The notes beneath the pieces were generated by a model. It worked only from the letters and a program-made list of their open reading frames with translations. It searched no databases and had not been told where the DNA came from. A stretch of DNA of 64,000 nt. Origin: an uncultured Neglectibacter sp. GTDB lineage: Bacteria > Bacillota > Clostridia > Oscillospirales > Acutalibacteraceae. Position numbers and translations under genes: made by a program. Numbering within the stretch: position 1 is the first letter of the stretch; each line of letters starts with the position of its first letter. The stretch lies in assembly GCA_947647615.1 (NCBI GenBank), contig CANSKS010000006.1:24962-88961 (forward strand), given 5' to 3'. Positions 1-8,143 of this stretch are shown here, piece by piece.

Positions 1-1356
1 TTGATGCTGGCTTCCAATTCGCTGCCCGATATGTTCACTCTGTCGTCCGCAGAATACCTGATCTACCGCCAGCTGGTAGATAACGGCATGTTGGCCGACC
101 TTACCGAGGCCTACGAAAAATGCGGCGGAGACTATATGAAAGAAGTTTTTGCTTCTTATGACGAAGAGAACCTGGCCCCCTTCCGCCAAGATGGCGCTTT
201 GTATGCCATCGCCGGAGGAAACTTCGGGTACCAGCACAGCCTTCTGTGGATTCGTCAAGACTGGATGGAAAAGGCAGGCATTACCGAAGCTCCCAAAACC
301 TTGGAGGATATGGAAGCCCTTTTGACTGCCTGGAAAAACAACCCTCCTTCCGACGAATATGTGGGCATGGCCATGAGTTCCACCAACATTGGCGGCGGTT
401 ACGGTGCCTCCTATTCCGCCGACCCCATCTTCCAGGTGTTCGGCGCCACTCCCAAAACCTGGATCAAAGATAAGAACGGTGAAGTGATCTACGGCTCTGT
501 TGCCCCCGAAATGAAGGAGGGGCTGGCTGTTCTGGCCGATTGGTACCAAAAGGGCCTCATCGACACCCAGTTCGCCACAAGAACCGCCACCGGCGCTACC
601 GACGCTTTGTTCACCGGCAGCCAGACCGGTATGGCCTTTGCTCCCTGGTGGTACTGCTACACCCTGGCCGACCTGCCTCACAACGACCCCGACGCGAAGA
701 TGACAGTAGTCAACGCTCCCCTGGATGCTAGCGGGAAGTTCAATACGGCTGCTGCCAACCCCGCCGGCCAGTATGTAGTGGTAAGGAAAGATTACGAGCA
801 TCCCGAAGTTGCCCTGAAGCTTCTCAACGCCGAATTCGATATGTACCGTGGATTTGACGAAGAAGGCGCGGAACTCATTAAGCCCAACCTGGCTACCGGC
901 GTAGACTGGGAATACATGTTCCCCACCGGAGGCGTCAACCTGGAATATAATACCATTATTCCCGACGTAGCTCTGTTGGCCAGAAATTATGTGGACGAAG
1001 GCCGCCTGGAAGGCGCTCCCACCGCCACTGAATACGACAAGTCTACCGCGATCGGCGCGAAGGCTTATGCCGATACCGGAACCTTAGACGATTTGGCTTG
1101 GGTACATTACCATGGCAGGTATTTGGCTTCCAGCATTGTAGATGCTCCCGAAGTCAACCTGGTGAAGCCTGTCTTCTCCTTTGTCACAGATTCTATGTCC
1201 GACTTAAAGCCGAACCTGGACACCCTGGAGCAAACCACCTTCCTTAAGATCGTCATGGGTGAGCTTCCTGTGGATGCCTTTGACCAGTTTGTCACCGACT
1301 GGTATGCCCAGGGCGGCCAGACTATGACCGATGAAGTAAAAGCTATCGTCGGTTAA
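1..1356 (+). CDS. ABC transporter extracellular sugar-type solute-binding protein (5' partial)
   Basis: The 3' part (451 residues) of a family-1 extracellular solute-binding protein; the signal peptide and true start lie before the window. Such proteins capture a sugar or oligosaccharide outside the membrane and deliver it to an ABC permease. Aromatic-rich stretches such as WYQKGLIDTQFA and the C-terminal WYAQGGQTMTDEVKAIVG tail resemble the LplA-like group of Firmicutes. No permease or ATPase follows, so its partners, if encoded nearby, lie upstream. A hairpin terminator follows the stop. The family is fairly clear but the substrate is unknown. Confidence 0.8.
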   Translation: MMLASNSLPDMFTLSSAEYLIYRQLVDNGMLADLTEAYEKCGGDYMKEVFASYDEENLAPFRQDGALYAIAGGNFGYQHSLLWIRQDWMEKAGITEAPKTLEDMEALLTAWKNNPPSDEYVGMAMSSTNIGGGYGASYSADPIFQVFGATPKTWIKDKNGEVIYGSVAPEMKEGLAVLADWYQKGLIDTQFATRTATGATDALFTGSQTGMAFAPWWYCYTLADLPHNDPDAKMTVVNAPLDASGKFNTAAANPAGQYVVVRKDYEHPEVALKLLNAEFDMYRGFDEEGAELIKPNLATGVDWEYMFPTGGVNLEYNTIIPDVALLARNYVDEGRLEGAPTATEYDKSTAIGAKAYADTGTLDDLAWVHYHGRYLASSIVDAPEVNLVKPVFSFVTDSMSDLKPNLDTLEQTTFLKIVMGELPVDAFDQFVTDWYAQGGQTMTDEVKAIVG

Positions 1357-1390
1357 ACACAACAAAACTCACCACATATTGTAAAACAAG

Positions 1391-1428
1391 CGGCGGCCGG
1401 GAAATCTTTCCGGCCGTTTGCCTTTTTC
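1391..1428 (+). terminator. Rho-independent terminator after the solute-binding protein
   Basis: Arms CGGCCGGGAAA (1394-1404) and TTTCCGGCCG (1407-1416) pair with one bulged G and are followed by a T-rich tract to 1427. Confidence 0.7.
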
Positions 1429-1478
1429 AAAACGTCTTTTCGCTTATTCCCTTCTGCGAAATATACGGGCAAATTTTA

Positions 1479-1507
1479 TTGACGGCCGGGCAGTAGTACG
1501 ATATAAT
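1479..1507 (+). promoter_or_regulatory. Sigma-A-type promoter of the chemoreceptor gene
   Basis: -35 TTGACG (1479-1484), 17-base spacer, -10 TATAAT (1502-1507). It lies 67 bases before the chosen ATG. It does not look like a sigma-28 flagellar promoter. Confidence 0.75.
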
Positions 1508-1574
1508 AAAGGTGGTTATATTTGGTGGCCGATCGCTTCACTGGCCCTTCAATTTTACTGAGAGGATTGTGTCT

Positions 1575-3227
1575 ATGAAAAACAGTATCAAGCTACAAGT
1601 TTGGGCCAGAGTAGCAGCGGCCCTGCTAGCGACATTACTCGTAGGAGTTGTGATTAATTTAAACATCCACTCCATTCGCCAAGTAGAGCAAGATAACGTT
1701 CAGGTAAACAGCTTGGTCAGCCGGGCTCTTACCGCGGAAGTAGCCCATTACCGGTGGGTCACCGGGTTGGGCAATGCCCTGTACGCCGGGGCGGAATTCA
1801 CCGGGAGTATGGATCCTACCACCTGCGTGTTGGGCCAATGGATTTACGGGGAAGCTGGCACAGAAGACTCTACCATTCTTTCCCTGCGAGAACAGCTGAA
1901 GCCCCTGCATGAAACCATCCATGGCTCCGCCTCCCAGGCCTTAGAACTGTTGGAAAACGATCCCGAAAAGGCGCAGGCCTATTACCGCGATACCATCCAG
2001 GCAAATGTGAGCCAGCTGATGAATCTTTTGGAACAAGTAATTGCACGTAACGAAGAACTGAGACAAGCCAGCCAAGAAAAAATGGGCCAAACAATCCTCA
2101 TCATGCAGGCCGTTTCTATTTTCTGTGGCCTTTTGGCCTTGGTTTGTCTTGCCAGCCTTGTGAGCTATGTATTGCGCCAGGTGGTGCGTCCCATTTTGCA
2201 TATCACAGAGGATGCCCAGATTATGCTGGAGGGGCGGCTGGATTTTCAATCTACTTATCATTCTAAAAACGAACTGGGCAAGTTGGTTCAGACTCTGGAG
2301 CTTTCCTTGCAGACCATTGCGGACTATGTGGCGGAGATCAACCGGGTAATGGCAAGTGTGGCAGACGGCAATTTTGACGTTAACCTGCAAACCCAATTCA
2401 AGGGTGACTTCCACGCTATCCAGGAAGCTATTGATGTTTTCACCTCCCGGATTTCCCAGGCTATTGCCCAAATCCGTTCTTCCGCCTCCAAGGTATCGGA
2501 AAGCGCGGAGCAGATCTCTTCCAGCTCTCGCCAGCTGGCCCAGGGCGCTACAGAACAGGCAAACTCCGTAGAGGAACTGTTCTCCTCTTTGGACGGCCTT
2601 TCCAGCGGTGCGAAGGAAAATGTTCAGCGCGCAAGAATTGCCCAGGAAACAGCGGTAAAATCCGGGGAGCAAACCGGGTTAAGCAACAAGGAAATGGAAA
2701 AGATGATCTTGGCCATGAAGGATATTCAGCAGGCCTCCAATGAGATCGAAAAGATCATCGGCACCATTGGAAATATCGCTTTCCAAACCAATCTTTTAGC
2801 CCTGAATGCGGCTGTGGAAGCTGCCCGTGCCGGGCAAGCCGGAAAGGGATTCTCCGTGGTGGCCGGTGAGGTCCGTGACCTGGCTTCTAAATCCGACCAG
2901 GCTTCCAATGCCACCAAGGAATTGATCGAAAAATCTATCCAGCGGGTAGAATATGGCAGCCAAATTCTGGCGCAGGTCTCTCAAGGCCTGGAAAAGAGTC
3001 TTACCTTGGCCGGACAGTCTGCAGAAGGCATGGAAAACATTGCCAAGGTCGTGCAGGAAGAGGCCGTCTCTATCGCACAGATTACCGACAGTATCGGTCA
3101 AATCGCCTCTGTGGTACAAATGAATTCCACCACCAGCGAAGAGTCCGCTTCTGTTAGCAACGAGCTGTTCCGCCAGGCTCAGGTGTTGAAGGAACAAACC
3201 GATAGCTTCCGGCTGAAAAACGAATAA
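1575..3227 (+). CDS. Methyl-accepting chemotaxis protein with extracytoplasmic CZB-like zinc domain
   Basis: A 550-residue chemoreceptor that would signal through CheW/CheA to the flagellar motor. The ATG at 1575 is chosen because GAGAGG precedes it; an in-frame extension to 1512 lacks a ribosome site. Order: TM1 (about 12-32), sensor (35-170), TM2 (about 178-205), HAMP (206-260), then a long coiled-coil signalling domain with the conserved tip around [20 protein letters not shown]. The sensor has the pattern of a chemoreceptor zinc-binding (CZB) domain: H58 and W61, CVLGQW with C84, and LHETIH with H112 and H116, which is the 3-His/1-Cys set. CZB domains are often cytoplasmic, but here the domain sits between the two membrane spans. 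Zinc- or oxidant-related sensing is inference. Confidence 0.9.
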   Translation: MKNSIKLQVWARVAAALLATLLVGVVINLNIHSIRQVEQDNVQVNSLVSRALTAEVAHYRWVTGLGNALYAGAEFTGSMDPTTCVLGQWIYGEAGTEDSTILSLREQLKPLHETIHGSASQALELLENDPEKAQAYYRDTIQANVSQLMNLLEQVIARNEELRQASQEKMGQTILIMQAVSIFCGLLALVCLASLVSYVLRQVVRPILHITEDAQIMLEGRLDFQSTYHSKNELGKLVQTLELSLQTIADYVAEINRVMASVADGNFDVNLQTQFKGDFHAIQEAIDVFTSRISQAIAQIRSSASKVSESAEQISSSSRQLAQGATEQANSVEELFSSLDGLSSGAKENVQRARIAQETAVKSGEQTGLSNKEMEKMILAMKDIQQASNEIEKIIGTIGNIAFQTNLLALNAAVEAARAGQAGKGFSVVAGEVRDLASKSDQASNATKELIEKSIQRVEYGSQILAQVSQGLEKSLTLAGQSAEGMENIAKVVQEEAVSIAQITDSIGQIASVVQMNSTTSEESASVSNELFRQAQVLKEQTDSFRLKNE

Positions 3228-3283
3228 TGGTTTTCAGCCCAAATTTCCAATTACGATTTTCCTAAGAGTATATAAAAGCTTAA

Positions 3284-3312
3284 GAGCAGGTCGTTTTGAC
3301 CTGCTCCCTTTT
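3284..3312 (+). terminator. Rho-independent terminator after the chemoreceptor
   Basis: Perfect 9-bp stem GAGCAGGTC (3284-3292) / GACCTGCTC (3298-3306), 5-base loop, then CCTTTTTG. It also lies just after the convergent DUF1624 gene and may act weakly on that strand. Confidence 0.85.
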
Positions 3313-3328
3313 TGTTTGCCATTTGCAT

Positions 3329-4081
3329 TTAAAAAATCAAAGAAAAAACTCCCATCAGCACCGGCTGATGCAAAAGATAGATCAGCAGACTGTGTCTGCC
3401 GATAAACGAAAGTGGCGGAAAACCCATTTGTAAAAAGGCCAATACCTTCTCACTGCGGCAAAGCACCTTCCACAGAAAATACCCGACGCCATACAAAAAG
3501 AACCAAGGGAGTAAAGGAAAATAGTCGCTGGAAGAAAACCCAGGGCCGGGAAACCCCAGCCAGGCCAAAGCATCCCATTGATAAAGGCCAGAAGGCAGTT
3601 CCAAAAGCCGCAGCCCTTCAAAGCCCAAGTACCCTCCGGGCACACCCCGGAAAAGGAAAAAGAGGAGCGCCATCCCAAAAAGGCCAAGGGCCGCCGGAAG
3701 CCTGCAAAGTACTTTATCCAAGGGAATCAGCAACAAAGCGGAAAGCCCCAAAAGGCACAGCACACCGTATAGGATGAATTCCGACGGCATAGCCACATAA
3801 GTGATTACACTAATGGCGGCGGCACAGCCCAGCAGGAAAAGCCCCCGCTGCCAATGCTTTTTAGAAAGCTGCCAGCACAGCCCCGAAAGCAAAATAAAGG
3901 TCCAGCAAATGCTCTGCTGCCACACATAACCAGGCCTCTCTCCAAACCAGGGTACAGAAAGACCTACGATGTTTACCACGTCGTACATGCCATGATAGGT
4001 TACCATGCTGAGCACACAAAGCCCGCGCAGGCTGTCTAGCAGCTCATAATGAGCCTTTTTTAGATTTGCCCTCTCTTTCAA
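3329..4081 (-). CDS. DUF1624 (heparan-alpha-glucosaminide N-acetyltransferase-like) membrane protein
   Basis: About 250 residues, polytopic. The N-terminal LLDSLRGLCVLSMVTYHGMY is the hallmark of DUF1624/acyltransferase-type membrane proteins, with Arg and His on the first helix, and about seven hydrophobic segments follow. Relatives transfer acyl groups across membranes, but the substrate here is unknown. No ATG is available: a TTG at 4081-4079 overlaps the TGA of the dCMP deaminase gene (TTGA), suggesting translational coupling, and a longer TTG start at 4123 is possible. It is co-transcribed with the deaminase. Confidence 0.75.
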   Translation of the reverse strand: MKERANLKKAHYELLDSLRGLCVLSMVTYHGMYDVVNIVGLSVPWFGERPGYVWQQSICWTFILLSGLCWQLSKKHWQRGLFLLGCAAAISVITYVAMPSEFILYGVLCLLGLSALLLIPLDKVLCRLPAALGLFGMALLFFLFRGVPGGYLGFEGLRLLELPSGLYQWDALAWLGFPGPGFSSSDYFPLLPWFFLYGVGYFLWKVLCRSEKVLAFLQMGFPPLSFIGRHSLLIYLLHQPVLMGVFSLIF

Positions 4082-4575
4082 TACCCCAGTTCCCCATTCA
4101 AAGACTCGTCGTTTTCCACCCAATCGGCCACTTCCAAAATCCGATAGGTGTTGTTGTCATCCCTCACAATCACCTGGGAAATTCCGGCATTGATCACCAA
4201 CCGCTTACACATGGAGCAGCAGACCGCATTTTCTATATATGCTCCGCTTTCTATTTCCTGGCCCACCAAATAAAGAGTGCTGCCAATCATATCCCTGCGG
4301 GGAGCGCAGATGATGGCGTTCGCTTCGGCATGGACACTTCGGCAAAGCTCATACCGTTCCCCTCTGGGAATCCCCATTTGAGAACGCAGGCAATATTTCA
4401 TGTCCGAGCAATTTTTCCTGCCTCTTGGGGCGCCCACATATCCGGTAGAAATCACCTCGTCATTTTTCACGATCACGGCGCCATAACGTCTGCGCAGGCA
4501 GGTGCTACGCTGGGACACGGTCTCCGCCAGGTCTAAATAATAATTGATCTTGTCACGCCTTTGTAGGTTTTCCAT
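4078..4575 (-). CDS. dCMP deaminase family protein (ComEB-like)
   Basis: 165 residues, the normal length for deoxycytidylate deaminases, which convert dCMP to dUMP for thymidylate synthesis. The zinc ligand and proton-shuttle motif HAEANAI is present. The second zinc motif, normally PCxxC, reads CCSMC, so the usual proline is replaced by cysteine; both ligand cysteines remain. RSTCLRRRYGAVIV in the N-terminal part also matches the family. It heads a two-gene minus-strand unit from the promoter at 4611-4639. Another cytidine-type deaminase activity remains possible. Confidence 0.85.
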   Translation of the reverse strand: MENLQRRDKINYYLDLAETVSQRSTCLRRRYGAVIVKNDEVISTGYVGAPRGRKNCSDMKYCLRSQMGIPRGERYELCRSVHAEANAIICAPRRDMIGSTLYLVGQEIESGAYIENAVCCSMCKRLVINAGISQVIVRDDNNTYRILEVADWVENDESLNGELGY

Positions 4576-4610
4576 TCTTGGCCCGGCCCCTTTCCTTCAA
4601 ATATGAGCTT

Positions 4611-4639
4611 ATTATAATCTATTCCACCCTTTTTGACAA
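4611..4639 (-). promoter_or_regulatory. Promoter of the dCMP deaminase-DUF1624 unit
   Basis: Read on the minus strand: TTGTCA (4639-4634), 17-base spacer, TATAAT (4616-4611). Its -35 box overlaps the -35 box of the divergent promoter (plus-strand TTGACA 4633-4638). Confidence 0.75.
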
Positions 4640-4661
4640 GCGAAAGAAAAAATGGTAAAAT
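4633..4661 (+). promoter_or_regulatory. Promoter of the 710-residue membrane protein gene
   Basis: TTGACA (4633-4638), 17-base spacer, TAAAAT (4656-4661). The predicted transcription start near 4668 is only a couple of bases before the first in-frame ATG (4670), so the mRNA may be leaderless or a later start may be used. Confidence 0.75.
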
Positions 4662-4669
4662 ATTGAAGA

Positions 4670-6802
4670 ATGTGGAAGCGCGGGAGGGGCAATTGGGATG
4701 TACGGAAGTGCTTGGGGCAATTTGCGGCAGTACTCTTTTTTATTTTATTTCAAATTGCGGGGCTTTCTTTTTCTCTGAGTCTTTTCCCGGCGGAGAGCCG
4801 CCCTACCAAGCTTCTATTGGGAAGCCTTTTGGGAAACATGGCCCTTCAATGGTTTCCCATCCCCTTCTCTTTTTTCCTGGGCTTTACCAAGGCCTCTCAC
4901 ATTTTGGCCTTGAGCGCCGTCCTGCTGCTCTCGGCCTTTTGTTTTTGGAAAAACAGAAAAAAGATTTTGCTGTGGGAAAAACCTCAGCAAAGCATACCCC
5001 GGCTTTTAAGACGTCAAAAATTTTTCTGGGTTGTTTTAGGCCTTTGGGTTTTTTATTGTTTTCTGGTACATCACTCCTTTCGTTGGGAAGAAAACGGGGT
5101 TTATTCCAGCCAGGCCACCTACGGGGACATGAGCATGCATTTAAGCTTTCTCACCAGCCTTGCCCGTCAGGGAACCTTCCCACCGGATTATTCCATTTTG
5201 CCCGGCACTCCACTTTCCTACCCCTTTCTTTCCGACAGCATCTCTTCCAGCCTTCTCTTTTGGGGCGCGTCTCTGGAACTTTCTTACAAGCTCCCCATGT
5301 GGGTGGCGGGAGCCCAGGTGCTGTTTGGATGCTGGATCTTTTTGCGCAGATTGTTAAAAGGGAAGGAAAAGCAGGCGGCTTTGGCTTGGATTTTCTTCTT
5401 TTTCAACGGCGGCCTGGGATTCCTCTATTTTCTCCCAGAGGGTCTCAACGGATTTCGCAAGCTGTTTTATGAATTTTACCAGACGCCCACCAATCTTATC
5501 GATAAAAATATACGTTGGGTCAATGTGATTGTAGATATGATGTTGCCTCAGAGAGCCACTTTATTTGGTTGGGCGGTGTTGTTTCCCCTGCTTTATGTGC
5601 TTTACCGGGCAATCTTTGAAGGGAAGAAAAAATACTTTCTCATCGCCGGCGTTCTTTCCGGACTTTTGCCCATGATACACACCCATTCCTTCCTGGTCTT
5701 CGCCCTGGTCTGCGGAGTCTGGTTGTTTTATTCCCTGCTGCAAAAACAGGCTTTGACAAAACAGGGAGAAAAATTCGGAAAAGCCGCGGCTTTGTTTCTC
5801 CCCTTGGTCTTTTGGCTCTTCAAGCCTCTTTTACAGGAATTTGGCTTAGACGACGGATTTTTCCCCGGGCTGCTCCTTTTGCTTTTTCTGGCTGCCGGAA
5901 TGGGAGGCATCCTCTTTCTCTTGACAAAAAACCGGGCGCACTGGCGGGCCTTGGGCTCCACCTGGGGACTCCTATTCCTTGCCGCCTGTATTCTGGCTCT
6001 GCCCCAGCTGCTTTACTGGACTTTTCCCCAGGCCAATTCGGGAAACTTCCTAAACGGCCACTTATGCTGGGTGATCGGTGAAGAGGATTACTTATGGTTC
6101 TACCTTAAAAATATAGGTGTTGTAGCCGTTTTTGCTTTTCTCGGCCTACTGAAAAGCAAAAACGGACAATTTGTCAAGTACGTTCCCGCGTTGGCTATTT
6201 GGTTTGTGGCAGAGCTTGTGATCTTCCAGCCAAACGAGTACGATAACAACAAGCTTCTTTACCCCGCCTTTGCTTTCCTGTGCTGTCCTGCAGCAGAGGC
6301 CGTTTTCGGCCTTTTGGAAAAGCTGCGCACCAAGACCAGAAAAAGGGCCGCCGGTACAGCTCTTTTGGTGGTTTGTACAGTTTCCGCCCTTCTCACCATG
6401 GGACGTGAAGTTGTGGCAAGCTACCAATTGTTCGGAACCGGTGCTTTGGAGCTTTGCGGTTACATCGAAGAAAACCTTCCCGCCGACGCTATTGTCCTCA
6501 CCAATTCCCGGCACAACAACGAAATTGCCTCGCTGGCCGGCCGGAATATCCTTTGCGGGTCACCTTCTTTCCTCTATTTCCACGGTGTAGATTATTCCCA
6601 AAACGAAGCGGCAGTAAAAACCATGTACGAAGCTCCGGAAGCTTCCCGGAATCTTTTTGCCCGTTTTCAGGTAAACTACATCCTGTTAAGCGATTTCGAA
6701 CGGAACTCTTATCAGGTAGACCAGGAGGCCTTGGATCGTATGTTCCCCAGGATCTACGAAAACGATGGTTGGATTCTCTACCAGGTACCCTCCTCTTCCT
6801 AA
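4670..6802 (+). CDS. Large polytopic membrane protein, GT-C glycosyltransferase-like
   Basis: 710 residues with about 12-14 hydrophobic helices and a C-terminal soluble part (about 600-710). It has the general look of GT-C-type membrane glycosyltransferases: a long extracytoplasmic loop after an early helix (around VYSSQATYGDMSMHLSF, with an acidic D) and a C-terminal stretch with DAIVLTNSRHNNEIASLAGR. I cannot assign a family with certainty. Possible role: transfer of a lipid-linked sugar to a surface polymer. The ATG at 4670 is almost at the predicted transcription start; the next in-frame candidate is a TTG at 4712, which has no well-placed ribosome site. rsmA follows 38 bases later. Confidence 0.6.
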   Translation: MWKRGRGNWDVRKCLGQFAAVLFFILFQIAGLSFSLSLFPAESRPTKLLLGSLLGNMALQWFPIPFSFFLGFTKASHILALSAVLLLSAFCFWKNRKKILLWEKPQQSIPRLLRRQKFFWVVLGLWVFYCFLVHHSFRWEENGVYSSQATYGDMSMHLSFLTSLARQGTFPPDYSILPGTPLSYPFLSDSISSSLLFWGASLELSYKLPMWVAGAQVLFGCWIFLRRLLKGKEKQAALAWIFFFFNGGLGFLYFLPEGLNGFRKLFYEFYQTPTNLIDKNIRWVNVIVDMMLPQRATLFGWAVLFPLLYVLYRAIFEGKKKYFLIAGVLSGLLPMIHTHSFLVFALVCGVWLFYSLLQKQALTKQGEKFGKAAALFLPLVFWLFKPLLQEFGLDDGFFPGLLLLLFLAAGMGGILFLLTKNRAHWRALGSTWGLLFLAACILALPQLLYWTFPQANSGNFLNGHLCWVIGEEDYLWFYLKNIGVVAVFAFLGLLKSKNGQFVKYVPALAIWFVAELVIFQPNEYDNNKLLYPAFAFLCCPAAEAVFGLLEKLRTKTRKRAAGTALLVVCTVSALLTMGREVVASYQLFGTGALELCGYIEENLPADAIVLTNSRHNNEIASLAGRNILCGSPSFLYFHGVDYSQNEAAVKTMYEAPEASRNLFARFQVNYILLSDFERNSYQVDQEALDRMFPRIYENDGWILYQVPSSS

Positions 6803-6840
6803 ATAAAAGAAAGGAACGGCGTTTTAACGCTTCAAAGCCT

Positions 6841-7698
6841 ATGCCTAAGCTTTCAGATCCCTCCTACATTCGCGAAGTGCTTACCCGGCACGGTTTCCGC
6901 TTCTCCAAAGCCCTGGGACAGAACTTCCTAATTAACAGCAGCGTATGCCCCCGCATGGCGGCCTCCTGCGGAGCCGATAAAAACACAGGTGTTTTAGAGG
7001 TAGGGCCGGGGATCGGTGTCCTTACTTGGGAGCTCTCTCAAGCAGCGAAAAAGGTGGTAGCCGTGGAACTGGACCGCCGCCTGTTCCCTGTTTTGGAAGA
7101 AACTCTTTCGGACTGCTCCAACGTTACGCTCCACGCCGGAGATATTTTGAAGTTGGACCTTAAAAAGCTGTTGCAGGAGGAGTTTCCCGGCGAAGAAATT
7201 TGTGTTTGCGCCAACCTCCCCTACTACATTACCTCTCCGGTAATTATGGGGCTTTTGGAAAGCGGGCTTCCTCTTCGCGCCATCACGGTGATGGTACAAA
7301 AGGAAGCCGCCAAGCGCATCTGCGCGCCTCCCGGTTCCAAGGAATGTGGAGCTGTCAGCGTTTCCGTATGGTACCGCTGTGAGCCCAAGTTTTTGTTTGA
7401 GGTAGGCAGAGGCAGCTTTTTGCCGCCTCCCAACGTAGATTCCGCTGTGATCCGTTTAGACTTGCGAAAGACCCCGCCCGTTCCTGTGGCAGATGAAAAA
7501 TTTTTCTTTTCCCTGGCACGAGCGGCCTTTGCTCAACGCAGAAAAACTGCCGCCAACTCTATTTCCGCTTCTTTGCCGCTTTCCAAGCCTCAGGTAGAAG
7601 CGGCCCTGGCGGCGATAGGCCTGGACAAAAACATCCGAGCAGAACGGCTTTCCCTGGAACAGCTGGCGTCCTTGGCGAACTGGCTTTCCAATGTCTGA
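6841..7698 (+). CDS. rsmA: 16S rRNA (adenine1518-N6/adenine1519-N6)-dimethyltransferase
   Basis: 285 residues, the usual length of RsmA/KsgA, which dimethylates two adjacent adenines near the 3' end of 16S rRNA during 30S maturation. Motifs: KALGQNFLIN at the N-terminus, the SAM-binding VLEVGPGIGVLT, acidic VAVELDRRL, and the catalytic NLPY motif in ANLPYYITSPVI. The ATG at 6841 is chosen because the frame is open upstream without a start codon close by; the only purine-rich site (GAAAGGA, about 6809) is rather far. It probably reads through from the preceding membrane-protein gene. Confidence 0.93.
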   Translation: MPKLSDPSYIREVLTRHGFRFSKALGQNFLINSSVCPRMAASCGADKNTGVLEVGPGIGVLTWELSQAAKKVVAVELDRRLFPVLEETLSDCSNVTLHAGDILKLDLKKLLQEEFPGEEICVCANLPYYITSPVIMGLLESGLPLRAITVMVQKEAAKRICAPPGSKECGAVSVSVWYRCEPKFLFEVGRGSFLPPPNVDSAVIRLDLRKTPPVPVADEKFFFSLARAAFAQRRKTAANSISASLPLSKPQVEAALAAIGLDKNIRAERLSLEQLASLANWLSNV

Positions 7699-7793
7699 CT
7701 TTGTCCCACGGAAGGGCAGTTCTGCTTCCTCTAAGTACCCTTATGAGCCGGGCCAAAAAGAATGCTACCACTTTTTAATGTTTTTTAAATTCC

Positions 7794-7822
7794 TTGCGAT
7801 AACCCGGAATATGTCGTATAAT
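7794..7822 (+). promoter_or_regulatory. Promoter of the 61-residue membrane protein
   Basis: TTGCGA (7794-7799), 17-base spacer, TATAAT (7817-7822). It lies 63 bases before the ATG at 7885. Confidence 0.75.
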
Positions 7823-7884
7823 GGGATGCAGAAACGAGCGCCCTTAAAAAACAAAAAAAGTAAGGTGCCAAAGGGGAGATAGCT

Positions 7885-8070
7885 ATGACAGATGTGGAAA
7901 GAAACTTTTATAAATTGCTCTTACTGGCAGACGCCGCCGCAATTATTGTCAGCATGGTGGCAGGCCCCTTGGACCACACCTCTTTATCTATCGGCGCGGC
8001 TATCAGCGCCGGCATTATCTCCTTGGCTCTAATTGGTTACGGCCTTTATTTTTGGCCGCGAAACCGGTAA
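7885..8070 (+). CDS. Small two-helix membrane protein, unknown function
   Basis: 61 residues. After a charged N-terminus (TDVERNFYK) there are two hydrophobic segments, about 9-27 and 34-54, ending in WPRNR. AAGGGGAGA sits at good distance from the ATG, and the gene has its own strong promoter and a terminator hairpin behind it, so it is very likely expressed. I do not recognise a family. Confidence 0.65.
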   Translation: MTDVERNFYKLLLLADAAAIIVSMVAGPLDHTSLSIGAAISAGIISLALIGYGLYFWPRNR

Positions 8071-8075
8071 AGACT

Positions 8076-8134
8076 TTAAAAAGCAGAAAGCCCTATGTCG
8101 CTGGTCTCTTAGACTGGCGGCATAGGGCTTTCTG
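8076..8134 (-). terminator. Large hairpin terminator between the small membrane gene and leuA
   Basis: Perfect 14-bp arms CAGAAAGCCCTATG (8084-8097) and CATAGGGCTTTCTG (8121-8134), with a smaller GTCT/AGAC hairpin inside. On the minus strand the stem is followed by CTTTTTAAAG, so it chiefly terminates leuA; on the plus strand it may also stop the small gene. Confidence 0.8.
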
Positions 8135-8143
8135 AGTTCTCCT

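Noticed and set aside
1941..2672. 243-residue minus-strand frame
   Set aside because: Antisense to the chemoreceptor; no start signal and low-complexity composition.
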